Made by a program: the position numbers and the translations under genes. Below are positions 8,625-16,967 of a stretch of DNA of 45,071 nucleotides, in pieces (the first letter of the stretch is position 1; each line of letters begins with the position of its first letter). Under the pieces are notes generated by a model. The model worked only from the letters and a program-made list of their open reading frames with translations. It did not search any database and was not told the DNA's origin. The stretch is from Stenotrophomonas_A sp036566925 (GTDB taxonomy: Bacteria > Pseudomonadota > Gammaproteobacteria > Xanthomonadales > Xanthomonadaceae): positions 1 through 45,071 of the forward strand of contig DATCVI010000009.1 of assembly GCA_036566925.1 (NCBI GenBank), in the 5' to 3' direction.

Positions 8625-9452
8625 ATGACAGAGCTTTTCGAGAACGCCACGCCGGAGTTGCCGGGCATCCATGTCGGCATCGGCGGCTGGGTGTTCGCGC
8701 CCTGGCGTGGCGGCATGTTCTATCCGCAGGACCTGGTCCAGCGGCGCGAGCTGGAATACGCCAGCCGCCACGTCAGCGCGATCGAGATCAACGGCACCTA
8801 TTACGGCGAGCAGAAGCCGGCGACGTACGCCAAGTGGCGTGATGAAACCCCGGCGCACTTCGTCTTCTCGGCCAAGGCGCCCAAGCGCATCACCCAATCG
8901 CGCAAGCTGGCCGGCACGGGGGCGCAGATCGAGCGTTTCCTCGAAGGGATCGTCGAACTTGGGCCCAAGCTCGGCCCGCTGGTCTGGCAATTCGCCGCCG
9001 GCAAGAAGATGGACCGCGACGATTTCGCCGCGTTCCTGGGACTGCTTCCGAAACAGGCACAAGGGCGCACGTTGCGGCATGTGGTGGAGATTCGAGACCC
9101 GGACTTCGTTGACGCCGAATTGGTGGCACTGCTGCGCCAGCACGGCGTAGCGATGGTGTTCACCGATTCGCCGGAGCACCCCTCCTTTGCCGATCTCCAC
9201 ACCGATTTCGTCTATGCGCGGTTGATGCGCAGCCAGGCCCGATTGACCCACGGCTACACCGCGCCGGCCCTGGCGCAGTGGGCCAAGCGGATCCATGCCT
9301 GGCGCCGCGGCGAGGATGTGGCCGAGCTTCCGCACGTGGCCAAGCCGCTGACCAAGGGCAAGCCGCGCGAGGTGTATGTGTATTTCATCAGCGCGGCGAA
9401 GGAACGAAATCCGGCGGCGGCCATGGCGCTGCTGCGGCAGCTGGCGCGCTGA
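8625..9452 (+). CDS. DUF72 family protein (YecE-like)
   Basis: This is a 275-residue DUF72 protein with a TIM-barrel fold. The family segments are GIGGWVFAPWRGGMFYP at residues 17-33, the SAIEINGTYYG strand, and FVYARLMRS towards the end. The biochemical function of DUF72/YecE is not established. The start is fixed by GGAGGA four bases upstream of the ATG at 8625. The next gene, an EamA transporter, follows eight bases after the stop codon, so the two are co-transcribed. Confidence 0.92.
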   Translation: MTELFENATPELPGIHVGIGGWVFAPWRGGMFYPQDLVQRRELEYASRHVSAIEINGTYYGEQKPATYAKWRDETPAHFVFSAKAPKRITQSRKLAGTGAQIERFLEGIVELGPKLGPLVWQFAAGKKMDRDDFAAFLGLLPKQAQGRTLRHVVEIRDPDFVDAELVALLRQHGVAMVFTDSPEHPSFADLHTDFVYARLMRSQARLTHGYTAPALAQWAKRIHAWRRGEDVAELPHVAKPLTKGKPREVYVYFISAAKERNPAAAMALLRQLAR

Positions 9453-9460
9453 GCCCACCG

Positions 9461-10396
9461 ATGCGCAACGCACTGCTGCAAATCCATTTCTGCGTCCTGC
9501 TCTGGGGCGTCACCGCCATCCTCGGCAAGCTCATCACCCTGCCGGCGCTGCCGCTGGTGTGGTGGCGCATGCTGATCGTGGTCGCCGCCTTGTTGCTGTG
9601 GCCGCGGGTGTGGCGCGGCCTGCGCGCGCTCAGCCCGCGGCTGGTGCTGGCTTACGCCGGGGTCGGCGCCCTGGTCGCGCTGCATTGGTTGACCTTCTAT
9701 GGCGCGATCAAGCTCGCCAACGCATCGGTGGCGGCGACCTGCATCGCGATGGCGCCGGCCTTCACTGCGGTGATTGAACCGTGGGTGGCGCGGCGGCCGT
9801 TCCAGTGGCGCGAGCTGCTGTTCGGCCTGGCGGTGTTGCCGGGGGTGGCGCTGGTGGCTGGGGGCGTGCCGCACGACATGCGCGTGGGCGTTGCGGTGGG
9901 CGCGGCATCGGCGTTGCTGGTGGCGCTGTTCGGCTCGTTCAACAAGCGCCTGGTCGACCACGCCGACCCCCTGACCGTCACCGCGGTCGAACTCGGCGCC
10001 GGCACACTGCTGTTGACTGCGCTGGCGCCGTTGCTGCCGTTCCTGGCACCGATGCTGGGGCCGGCGCACTGGGTCGTTCCGGACCTGCACGACACGGCCT
10101 TGCTGCTGCTCCTGGCGCTGGCCTGCACCCTGCTGCCGTTTGCCCTTGCCCTGGTAGCGCTGCGCAAACTGAGCGCCTACACGGTGCAGCTGGTGACCAA
10201 CCTGGAACCGGTCTACGCGATCGTGCTGGCGGCACTGCTATTGGGCGAGCAGCGCGAATTGACCCCGCAGTTCTACCTGGGCGTGGCGATCATCCTCGGT
10301 GCGGTTTTCCTGCATCCGCTGCTGCAGCATCGGCGTGGCCGCATCCAGCATGCCGACCTGCTCGGCACGGCGGAAAACAAGGCCATCGTGGACTGA
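9461..10396 (+). CDS. EamA/DMT family transporter
   Basis: This encodes a 311-residue inner-membrane protein with about ten hydrophobic helices arranged as two EamA repeats. The first repeat contains the typical GALVALHWLTFYGAIKLANAS, and the second NLEPVYAIVLAALLLGE. Members export amino acids, nucleosides or other metabolites. Unlike the gene at 3.5 kb it does not match RhtA and has no assignable substrate. The ATG at 9461 lies eight bases after the DUF72 stop codon. The C-terminal 25 residues are hydrophilic (HRRGRIQHADLLGTAENK). It is convergent with the diguanylate cyclase gene. Confidence 0.9.
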   Translation: MRNALLQIHFCVLLWGVTAILGKLITLPALPLVWWRMLIVVAALLLWPRVWRGLRALSPRLVLAYAGVGALVALHWLTFYGAIKLANASVAATCIAMAPAFTAVIEPWVARRPFQWRELLFGLAVLPGVALVAGGVPHDMRVGVAVGAASALLVALFGSFNKRLVDHADPLTVTAVELGAGTLLLTALAPLLPFLAPMLGPAHWVVPDLHDTALLLLLALACTLLPFALALVALRKLSAYTVQLVTNLEPVYAIVLAALLLGEQRELTPQFYLGVAIILGAVFLHPLLQHRRGRIQHADLLGTAENKAIVD

Positions 10397-10412
10397 TACT
10401 CGCCGGTGCCGC

Positions 10413-11489
10413 TCAGCCGGCGCCGGCCACCGCCACGCGATCGCGGCCCTGGTGCTTTGCCAGGTACAGCGCCTGGTCGGCGCGCTTCAAACACTGTTCG
10501 GCACGCTCGCCCGGCTGCAACTGGGCCACGCCGATGCTTACGGTGACCGGCAGGTTGATCGGCAACACCGCAATTTCCTGGCGCAGGAATTCGCATTGCA
10601 GGCGTGCCGGCTCCAGCGCGGTGCCGGGCAGCAGCATCACGAACTCCTCGCCGCCGACGCGCGCGATCATGCCGCGGCCGGCACTGTGCGCCCGCAGCAA
10701 CGCCGCCAGCGCGACCAGCACTTGGTCGCCCTGGTCGTGGCCGTGCAGGTCGTTGATGGTCTTGAAGTGGTCGATGTCGATCACCGCCACCGACAGCGCC
10801 TGCGCCGCATCCGGGTCGCGCGCGGTCTCGGCGGCCAGCGCGGCGGCGAAGGCACGGCGATTGGGCAGGCCGGTGAGCACATCGGTGCGGGTCTGCTCGG
10901 CGAGATCGGCGTTGAGCGTTTCCAGCGATTCGGAATATTGCGCCAACTGCTGCTCGTACCAATCGCGTTCGCGCAGCTGCTTGTCCAGGTTGAAGGCGAC
11001 CCGGCGCAACTCCAGCAAATGCGAGGCCTGGCGAGACAACGCCTCCAGCGCCTGGCGCTGTTCCTCGGTCAAGGTCGCCGGGGTGTCGTCGAACACGCAC
11101 AGCGTGCCCAACGCCTCGCCTTCACTGCCCAGCAAGGGCGCGCCGGCGTAGAAGCGCAGGTGCGGGTCGCCGGTGACGTAGGGGTTGCCGATGAAACGCA
11201 CATCCTGCTCTGCGTCTTCGACGGTGAAGACCTGGTCCGGGGTCAGGATGGCGTGCGCACAAAAGGCGAATTCGCGCGGGGTCTCGCTCGCGCCCAGGCC
11301 CTTGCGCGCCTTGAACCACTGGCGGTCGCGATCGATCAGGCTGACTGCGCCCATCTGGGTGCCGCACAAGGTGGTGGCGATCTGCACCAGGTCGTCGAAG
11401 GCGCGTTCCGGTGGCGTGTCCAGGACCTTGTAACGTTGCAGCGCTTCCAGGCGCTTGGCTTCGTCCTTGGGCTTTTCCGGTTTGATCAT
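10413..11489 (-). CDS. GAF-GGDEF diguanylate cyclase
   Basis: This is a 358-residue soluble signalling protein. A GAF sensor occupies about residues 25-165, a short coiled coil 165-200, and a GGDEF domain 200-355. The active-site motif is G-G-E-E-F at 279-283, so it should make cyclic di-GMP from GTP. The usual inhibitory site (R-x-x-D five residues before GGDEF) reads A-G-R-G here, so product inhibition is probably lost. The GAF domain has the pattern of the common RYxxLDTPPExxFDxL group, seen in many proteobacterial sensors. The ligand is unknown. Divergent neighbours are lacking, and rluF follows upstream on the same strand 96 bases away. Confidence 0.93.
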   Translation of the reverse strand: MIKPEKPKDEAKRLEALQRYKVLDTPPERAFDDLVQIATTLCGTQMGAVSLIDRDRQWFKARKGLGASETPREFAFCAHAILTPDQVFTVEDAEQDVRFIGNPYVTGDPHLRFYAGAPLLGSEGEALGTLCVFDDTPATLTEEQRQALEALSRQASHLLELRRVAFNLDKQLRERDWYEQQLAQYSESLETLNADLAEQTRTDVLTGLPNRRAFAAALAAETARDPDAAQALSVAVIDIDHFKTINDLHGHDQGDQVLVALAALLRAHSAGRGMIARVGGEEFVMLLPGTALEPARLQCEFLRQEIAVLPINLPVTVSIGVAQLQPGERAEQCLKRADQALYLAKHQGRDRVAVAGAG

Positions 11490-11585
11490 GGGCCCTTCCC
11501 GTTTATTGGCCGAGTATGCCGAACGCAGGGCCGGCGCGTCAGCGCACGGAATGCGAACCGGCTCCCGGTTCGGGCCATTGCCGGC

Positions 11586-12308
11586 TCAAAAGTCCTGGCG
11601 CTGCGGAAGCAGGCCGCGCAGTTCCTGGTCGGTGAGGTTGCGCCATTGCCCGGGCTTGAGCGCGCCCAGCTTGATGTTGTCGATGCGCACGCGGCGCAGC
11701 TGGGTGACGCGATAGCCGAACGCGGCCGCCATCAGCCGGATCTGCCGGTTCAAGCCTTGCTCCAGAATGACCCGGAAACCGAACTTGGCGATACGCGAGG
11801 TCTTGCACGGCAACGTGGTTTCGTTGTGGATGCGCACGCCACGCGCCATGCCGCGCAGGAATTCGTCGGTCACCGGCTGGTTGACCGCGACCAGGTACTC
11901 CTTCTGGTGGCGGTTTTCCGCGCGCAGGATTTCGTTGACGATGTCGCCATTGCTGGTGAGCAGGATCAACCCTTCCGAATCCTTGTCCAGGCGCCCGACC
12001 GGGAAGATGCGCTGCTCGTGGCCGACGAACTCGACGATGTTGCCCTTGACCGAGCTTTCGGTGGTGCAGGTGATGCCGACCGGCTTGTTCAGGGCGATAT
12101 AAACGTGACGGCGTGCGCCCGGCTTCTTGGCCTCGCGCGCCCGCAGCGGCTGGCCGTCGACCAGAACCTGGTCGCCCTCGCCGACCACCGCGCCGGTGCC
12201 GGCGACGATGCCATTGACGGTGACGCGGCGCTCGCCGATCAGGCGATCGGCCTCGCGGCGGGAGCAGAAGCCGGTTTCGGCGATGTGTTTGTTGAGGCGA
12301 GTGGTCAT
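11586..12308 (-). CDS. rluF: 23S rRNA pseudouridine synthase RluF
   Basis: This is a 240-residue protein with an N-terminal S4 RNA-binding domain (about 1-60, RLNKHIAETGFCSRREADRL) and a RsuA/RluB/E/F-type catalytic domain. The catalytic Asp lies in GRLDKDSEGL, and the family segment GLNRQIRLM is present. Similarity to E. coli RluF (ALNKPVGI, NIVEFVGHEQRIFPVGRLDKDS) supports modification of position 2604 in 23S rRNA. E. coli RluF also makes psi35 in tRNA-Tyr. It lacks the long basic C-terminal tail of the E. coli protein (240 against about 290 residues). It lies downstream of the arsR-type gene on the same strand. Confidence 0.9.
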   Translation of the reverse strand: MTTRLNKHIAETGFCSRREADRLIGERRVTVNGIVAGTGAVVGEGDQVLVDGQPLRAREAKKPGARRHVYIALNKPVGITCTTESSVKGNIVEFVGHEQRIFPVGRLDKDSEGLILLTSNGDIVNEILRAENRHQKEYLVAVNQPVTDEFLRGMARGVRIHNETTLPCKTSRIAKFGFRVILEQGLNRQIRLMAAAFGYRVTQLRRVRIDNIKLGALKPGQWRNLTDQELRGLLPQRQDF

Positions 12309-12363
12309 GCCGCCATTATCGGCGACGGCGACCCTTCCCGTCCCGATGCTCGCCCAACCTCGC

Positions 12364-12687
12364 TTAGCTGGCGGCCTTCTTCGCCCGCCTCGCCTCGCGC
12401 TTCAACGGGCCACCCACCGGGCACACCTCGAAGGCGAACTGGGTGAGGGTGTTGACCAGGCTATCCGGCACCAGCCGATAGACCACGTACTGGCCCCGGC
12501 GCTCGCCGATGACCAGCCCGGCGTTTTCCAGCAAGGACAGGTGCCGCGAGACCGCCGGCGCGCTCATGGCGAAGCGGGCGGCGATATCGCCCGCCGCCAG
12601 CTCCTGCTCGGACAGATAGGCCAGGATCTGCCGGCGCGGGCTGGAGGCAAGGGCTTCGAAGATCTTGTCGGTGCTCATCGTTTTCAT
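12364..12687 (-). CDS. ArsR/SmtB family transcriptional regulator
   Basis: This is a 107-residue winged helix-turn-helix repressor. The recognition part is ELAAGDIAARFAMSAPAVSR followed by HLSLLENAGLV, and the wing is GERRGQYVVYRL. No CxC metal-binding motif of ArsR/SmtB is present near the recognition helix, which places it with the SdpR-like non-metal group. An in-frame ATG at 12678 is an alternative start, and neither has a clear ribosome site. It follows the membrane-protein gene by 51 bases in the same operon. The operon is preceded by an inverted repeat that may be its operator. Confidence 0.9.
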   Translation of the reverse strand: MKTMSTDKIFEALASSPRRQILAYLSEQELAAGDIAARFAMSAPAVSRHLSLLENAGLVIGERRGQYVVYRLVPDSLVNTLTQFAFEVCPVGGPLKREARRAKKAAS

Positions 12688-12738
12688 ATCGAACGGCTGC
12701 GGCAGGCGCGGTGGCGGCCTGCCGGCAAACGCAGAATA

Positions 12739-13143
12739 TCAGGGGCGCGGCGGCAGCGGCGGCGGCAACGTTCCCTGCGCGACCTGCTGGCCATGCGCCC
12801 AGCCGGCCACGGTGCGGCCATAGCGGGCGATCATCGCCATGTTGAAGAAGTGCATCACGCCCAGCACCAACACCGAAAGACCGATCTTGGCCGAGACGTA
12901 GGGAATCATCGCGGTCATGGCGCGCTGCTCGTTCCAGCCATCCATGCGCAGGGCGATGAAGCCTATGTTGACCAGGTAGAAACCGACCACCAGCAGGTGG
13001 TTGGTCGAGCGCGCCAGTTGCTCGTCCTGTCCGAAGCACTTCACCAGGAAGACCTCGCCGTTGCGCGACAGCGTGCGCGCGACCCAGATGGTCATGGCGA
13101 TGGAAATGCTCAGGTACAGCAGATAGCCCAGTTGCAGGATCAT
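12739..13143 (-). CDS. Small integral membrane protein in an ArsR operon
   Basis: This is a 134-residue protein with four predicted membrane helices (about residues 2-22, 45-63, 80-105 and further) and a proline-rich C-terminus (LPPPLPPRP). I do not recognise a characterised family. Xanthomonads carry similar unnamed proteins by recollection only. The ATG at 13143 is chosen because AAGGAG lies eight bases upstream, whereas the in-frame GTG at 13152 would directly abut that ribosome site. It is the first gene of an operon with the ArsR-type regulator. This layout recalls membrane partner/repressor pairs such as SdpI/SdpR, but the sequence does not show an SdpI domain. Confidence 0.82.
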   Translation of the reverse strand: MILQLGYLLYLSISIAMTIWVARTLSRNGEVFLVKCFGQDEQLARSTNHLLVVGFYLVNIGFIALRMDGWNEQRAMTAMIPYVSAKIGLSVLVLGVMHFFNMAMIARYGRTVAGWAHGQQVAQGTLPPPLPPRP

Positions 13144-13164
13144 GTCGCCCACTCCTTCCGTTGA

Positions 13165-13196
13165 GTAATTAACTAATAGGTTAAATGCTTAATTAC
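13165..13196. promoter_or_regulatory. Candidate ArsR operator and promoter region
   Basis: An AT-rich island in otherwise GC-rich DNA carries the perfect inverted repeat GTAATTAA (13165-13172) and TTAATTAC (13189-13196), separated by 16 bases. It lies 22 to 53 bases upstream of the membrane-protein start, the expected place for an autoregulatory operator. The AT-rich sequence between the arms could also hold the -10 region. Binding by the encoded ArsR protein is inference from position. Confidence 0.6.
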
Positions 13197-13249
13197 GGAA
13201 GTCCAACCCCTGCCGGCGAGTTTCCGACGAACGGTCGCGCCTCAAAGCA

Positions 13250-13273
13250 GAACCCCGGCCGAGGCCGGGGTTC
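13250..13273 (-). terminator. Terminator of the DEAD-box helicase gene
   Basis: Eleven-base arms GAACCCCGGCC and GGCCGGGGTTC are separated by two bases, just downstream of the helicase stop codon at 13285 on the minus strand. The following minus-strand sequence (CTGCTTTGAGG) has only a short T-run, so termination may be partial. Confidence 0.7.
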
Positions 13274-13284
13274 GTGTTCAAGCA

Positions 13285-15285
13285 TCAGAAGCTGCGCGGG
13301 CCTTTGGGCTTGTGCGGCGGCTTGCCAGCCGGCCGGTCGAAGCTCTTGTTCGGTCCCTTGCGCGGGCCGCCGAAGTCGCGTTCGCCGGTGCGGGGGCCGC
13401 CGAACTTCGGCTTGAACGGCTTGGCCGCACCACCCTCGGTGCCGTCCACCTTGCGCATCTGCAGTTGCTGGCCGGACACCCAGACCTTCTTCAAGTGCTG
13501 CAGCAATTCGCGCGGCATGTCGGCCGGCAGGTCGAGGACGGAGTGGTCGTCGTGGATGTCGATGCGGCCGATATAGCGGCTTTCCAGCCCGGCCTCGTTG
13601 GCAATGGCGCCGACGATATTCGCCGGCTTGACGCCATGCGTGTGGCCCACTTCGATGCGATAGGTCTCCATGCCGATTTCCGGCTCGCCGCGCGGCGCAA
13701 CCTTGTCGCGGCGCGGCTTCTCGAAGCTGCCGACATCGCGCTGGAAGTCGAAATCACCACCGACGCGCGGAGCCTGCTCACGCTGATCAGCGCCGGCCGG
13801 CCGCGGCTCGCGTTCGAACTTCGGCTCAAAGCGCGGACGCTCGCCGCGCTCGGCACGCTCCGGCCGTGCACCACGTTCCGGACGCTCGAAGCGCGCCGGG
13901 CGTTCGCCCTGGCGCGGCGCACGTTCGTCCATGCGTTCCGGACGCGGGTTGCGTGCCGGCGGGGTCAGCAGGAACGGCGCGTCGCCCTGCAGGAGCTTGG
14001 CCAGCGCGGCGGCGATCTCGATAGCCGGCACGTTCTGCTCGCCTTCGAAACGCTGCAGCAGCTCGCGATAGAACTCGATGTCGCCTTCGGCCAGGGTGTC
14101 GCTGATGCGGCCCAGGAAACGCGCCACGCGGGTGTCGTTGACCGCTTCCACGCTCGGCAGCTGCATTTCCTCGATCGGCTGCCGGGTGGCGCGCTCGATC
14201 GCGCGCAGCATCCCCTTCTCGCGCGGGGTGACGAACAGGATCGCCTCGCCGCTGCGGCCGGCGCGGCCGGTGCGGCCGATGCGGTGGACGTAGCTTTCGG
14301 TGTCGTAGGGAATGTCGTAGTTGAGCACGTGGCTGACGCGCTCCACGTCGAGGCCGCGCGCGGCCACGTCGGTGGCGACGAGGATGTCGAGCTTGCCGTC
14401 CTTGAGCTGGCCGATGGTGCGCTCGCGCTGGGTCTGCTGCATGTCGCCGTTGATGGCGGCCGCGGCCAGCCCACGCGCCTGCAGCTTCTGCGCCAATTCC
14501 TCGGTGCCGGCCTTGGTGCGGGCGAAGACGATCATGCCGTCGTACTGCTCGACCTCAAGGATGCGGGTCAGCGCGTCGAGCTTGTGCAGCCCGCTCACCC
14601 ACCAGTAGCGCTGGCGGATATTGGCCGAGGTGGTGGTCTTGGTGGCGATGGTGACTTCGACCGGATCGCGCAGGTAGGTCTGGGCGATGCGCCGGATCTG
14701 CGGCGGCATGGTGGCCGAGAACAACGCCACCTGGCGCGATTCGGGCAGCTTCTTCAGCACCGCTTCGACGTCGTCGATGAAGCCCATGCGCAACATTTCG
14801 TCGGCTTCGTCCAGCACCAGGGTCTTGAGCTGGGACAGGTCGAGGGTGCCGCGCTCCAGATGGTCGATCACCCGGCCCGGCGTACCCACCACTACATGCA
14901 CGCCGCGCTTGAGCGCGGACAGCTGCTGGGCGTAAGGCTGGCCGCCGTAGACCGGCAGCACGCGGAAACCGGGAATGGAGGCGGCGTAGCGCTGGAACGC
15001 CTCGGCGACCTGGATGGCCAGCTCGCGGGTCGGCGCCAGCACCAGCACCTGCGGCTTGGTCTGCGTCAGGTCGGCGTTGGACAACACCGGCAGCGCGAAC
15101 GCGGCGGTCTTGCCGGTGCCGGTCTGGGCCTGGCCGAGGACGTCGCGGCCGGCCAGCATGGCCGGGATGGTGGCGGCCTGGATCGGCGAAGGCGTCTCAT
15201 AGCCGATTTCGGTCACCGCCTGCATCACGGCGCTGGAGAGGCCGAGATCTGCAAACAGCAGCGGCGCGGGGGATTCTTGGGACAT
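13285..15285 (-). CDS. deaD: ATP-dependent DEAD-box RNA helicase (DeaD/CsdA-like)
   Basis: This 666-residue helicase has a full RecA-like core. Visible motifs are the Q motif, Walker A AQTGTGKT (53-60), PTRELA, TPGR, DEAD (159-162), SAT (190-192), and the C-terminal-domain motifs ARGLD and HRIGRTGRAGR. A DbpA/CsdA-type RNA-binding domain follows near residue 560 (YRIEVGHTHGVKPANIVGAI). Between them lies an arginine/glutamate/proline-rich linker with RPER-type repeats, and the tail is basic. It unwinds structured RNA during ribosome assembly and RNA decay, especially in the cold. The ATG at 15285 has GGAG seven bases upstream, and the frame open to 15492 overlaps the divergent sigma-factor gene. 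The gene is divergent from that sigma factor. Confidence 0.95.
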   Translation of the reverse strand: MSQESPAPLLFADLGLSSAVMQAVTEIGYETPSPIQAATIPAMLAGRDVLGQAQTGTGKTAAFALPVLSNADLTQTKPQVLVLAPTRELAIQVAEAFQRYAASIPGFRVLPVYGGQPYAQQLSALKRGVHVVVGTPGRVIDHLERGTLDLSQLKTLVLDEADEMLRMGFIDDVEAVLKKLPESRQVALFSATMPPQIRRIAQTYLRDPVEVTIATKTTTSANIRQRYWWVSGLHKLDALTRILEVEQYDGMIVFARTKAGTEELAQKLQARGLAAAAINGDMQQTQRERTIGQLKDGKLDILVATDVAARGLDVERVSHVLNYDIPYDTESYVHRIGRTGRAGRSGEAILFVTPREKGMLRAIERATRQPIEEMQLPSVEAVNDTRVARFLGRISDTLAEGDIEFYRELLQRFEGEQNVPAIEIAAALAKLLQGDAPFLLTPPARNPRPERMDERAPRQGERPARFERPERGARPERAERGERPRFEPKFEREPRPAGADQREQAPRVGGDFDFQRDVGSFEKPRRDKVAPRGEPEIGMETYRIEVGHTHGVKPANIVGAIANEAGLESRYIGRIDIHDDHSVLDLPADMPRELLQHLKKVWVSGQQLQMRKVDGTEGGAAKPFKPKFGGPRTGERDFGGPRKGPNKSFDRPAGKPPHKPKGPRSF

Positions 15286-15428
15286 GGGGACTCCGGAGGC
15301 GGCACCGCCGCGAACGGGCGGGCGCAAAGGGGCCATATTGTGCGCCCTGGCGCGCCCGCTGTCGAAAACAACGCCGAGCTCCCGTTCAGGTGTAAGGATT
15401 TGCCGGCACCGGCGAATCATCCCGTGAC

Positions 15429-15986
15429 ATGACCAAGACCTCGACTCCGATGGCAGACAGCATGCCCGCCTCCCCCGCAAAGGCGTCTTCACGCCCGGCC
15501 GGCGAACGCGCCGCCTTCGCCGACCTGCTGCAGCAGCACCGCGGCCTGCTGGCCAAGGTGGTGGGTACCTATGCCTGGCAGGCGCAGGACCGCGAAGACC
15601 TCGGCCAGGAAATCGCGGTGCAGCTGTGGCGCGCCTGGCCCAGCTACGACCGGGCGCGGCCGGTGACGACCTGGATGTACCGCATCGCGCTGAACGTGGC
15701 GATCTCCTGGGTTCGCGGCCACAGCCGCGAGCTGCGGCAGCGCGAGGAGTGGGACGCCACGCGCCACGACATCGCCGACCCGCTGGCGCACGACCCCGAA
15801 CTCGGCCAGCAGGTCGAACTGCTGTATCGCTTCATCCACGCCCTGCCGCCGCTGGAGCGCGCCTTGATGCTGCTCTATCTCGAAGACCGCAGCCATCGCG
15901 AGATCGCCGAGGTGCTGGGCATCAGCGAAGCCAACGCGGCGACCAAGGTCAGCCGGCTCAAACAACGCATCGGCCAGGAACTGTGA
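15429..15986 (+). CDS. ECF-type RNA polymerase sigma factor
   Basis: This is a 185-residue sigma-70 family protein with region 2 (about 30-100; DLGQEIAVQLWRAWPSYD and TTWMYRIALNVAISWVR) and region 4 (about 125-180; RALMLLYLEDRSHREIAEVLGIS). It should direct transcription of a small regulon under an extracytoplasmic signal. An ATG at 15450 in frame is an alternative start, and no strong ribosome site decides between them. The next gene, ten bases downstream, encodes a two- to four-helix membrane protein and may be its regulator. That partner lacks a zinc anti-sigma motif. Confidence 0.92.
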   Translation: MTKTSTPMADSMPASPAKASSRPAGERAAFADLLQQHRGLLAKVVGTYAWQAQDREDLGQEIAVQLWRAWPSYDRARPVTTWMYRIALNVAISWVRGHSRELRQREEWDATRHDIADPLAHDPELGQQVELLYRFIHALPPLERALMLLYLEDRSHREIAEVLGISEANAATKVSRLKQRIGQEL

Positions 15987-15996
15987 AGGACCCCTC

Positions 15997-16656
15997 ATGG
16001 ATATCGACGAACTCAAACTGGCCTGGCAGCAACTGGGCCAGCGCCTTGAAAAACAGCAGAACCTGCAACTGGAACTGCTGCGCGAACGCAAGCGCGATCG
16101 CATGCGCAGCAGCCTGCGGCCGCTGTACTGGGGGCAGATCGTGCAGGTTGCCTTCGGCGTCGCCCTGATCCTGCTCGGCGTGGCCTGCTGGACCCGCAAT
16201 CCGGCGCCGGGCGGTTATTTCATCGCCGGCCTCCTGGTGCATGCCTTCGGCGTGGCCACCGCGGCCAGCGGCGGCATCATGAGCGGGTTGATCGGCAGCC
16301 TGGACTGGTCGGCGCCGGTGCTCGCCATCCAGAAGCGCCTCAGCGTGATTCGTCGTTTCTATGTAGTGGCCGGCGTGGCGGTGGGCTGGCCGTGGTGGGT
16401 GATGTGGCTGCCGGTGGTGCTCGCGGTGGCCGGGCTGGACCCGCGCAATGCCGGTGCCAGCGTCACCCCGGGTTGGGTCTGGGGCAGCCTGGCGGTGGGC
16501 TTGGCCGGGCTGCTGGCGACCTGGCTGTTCTACCGCTGGGCGTGCAGCCCGGTACGGCCGGAGATGGCGCGGCGGATGCAGGCCAGCGTCACCGGCAGCG
16601 GCCTGCGACGCGCCCAGGGCCTGCTCGATGAGCTGCGCGCCTTCGAGGACGAATAG
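15997..16656 (+). CDS. Membrane protein paired with the ECF sigma factor (possible anti-sigma)
   Basis: This is a 219-residue protein. It begins with a charged helix likely to form a coiled coil (DELKLAWQQLGQRLEKQQ), followed by four hydrophobic segments (about residues 45-65, 68-95, 120-145 and 160-180) and a charged C-terminus. GAAGGA overlaps the sigma-factor stop codon and serves as ribosome site for the ATG at 15997. No HxxxCxxC zinc anti-sigma motif is seen. Its tight coupling to the sigma gene suggests that it holds or releases the sigma factor at the membrane. That is inference from position, and I do not recognise a named domain. Confidence 0.85.
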   Translation: MDIDELKLAWQQLGQRLEKQQNLQLELLRERKRDRMRSSLRPLYWGQIVQVAFGVALILLGVACWTRNPAPGGYFIAGLLVHAFGVATAASGGIMSGLIGSLDWSAPVLAIQKRLSVIRRFYVVAGVAVGWPWWVMWLPVVLAVAGLDPRNAGASVTPGWVWGSLAVGLAGLLATWLFYRWACSPVRPEMARRMQASVTGSGLRRAQGLLDELRAFEDE

Positions 16657-16689
16657 AATCCCTACCCGCCTTCAGCCTCCTGGCCCGCC

Positions 16690-16911
16690 ATGCAGACCCT
16701 CGAATTCGAACTGGACCGCGAACACGTCGAACTCAACCAACTGCTCAAGCTGGCCGGTGTGGCCGACAGCGGTGGCCAGGGCAAGGCGATCGTGGCCAGC
16801 GGTGCGGTGACCGTGGACGGCGACGTCGAGTTGCGCAAGACAGCAAAGATCCGCGCCGGGCAGGTGGTGCGGGTGGAGGATGTCGAGATTCGGGTGGTGG
16901 CGGCGGTCTGA
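16690..16911 (+). CDS. S4-domain RNA-binding protein (YbcJ-like)
   Basis: This is a 73-residue single S4 domain like E. coli YbcJ: the fold runs from EHVELNQLLKLAGVADSGGQ through AIVASGAVTVDGDVE to AGQVVRVEDVEIRVV. Such proteins bind structured RNA, and the specific target is unknown. A TAGAAT -10-like hexamer at 16654-16659 sits at the end of the preceding gene, which would give a leader of about 24 bases. The gene is therefore probably transcribed on its own as well as by read-through from the sigma operon. Confidence 0.88.
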   Translation: MQTLEFELDREHVELNQLLKLAGVADSGGQGKAIVASGAVTVDGDVELRKTAKIRAGQVVRVEDVEIRVVAAV

Positions 16912-16967
16912 GCGAGGGCGGCTGCACTGGTCGGGGCTGATGGCCCGAAGAGCGGCGTTGCCAGCTG

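Noticed and set aside
13285..15432. Very long opposite-strand open frames within deaD, metE, mfd and others
   Set aside because: These are shadows typical of GC-rich genes, without codon bias or ribosome sites, while the family motifs are on the other strand.
15286..15492. N-terminal extension of the DEAD-box helicase
   Set aside because: The conserved helicase start (ATG at 15285) has its own ribosome site, and the extension overlaps the divergent sigma-factor gene and is not conserved sequence.
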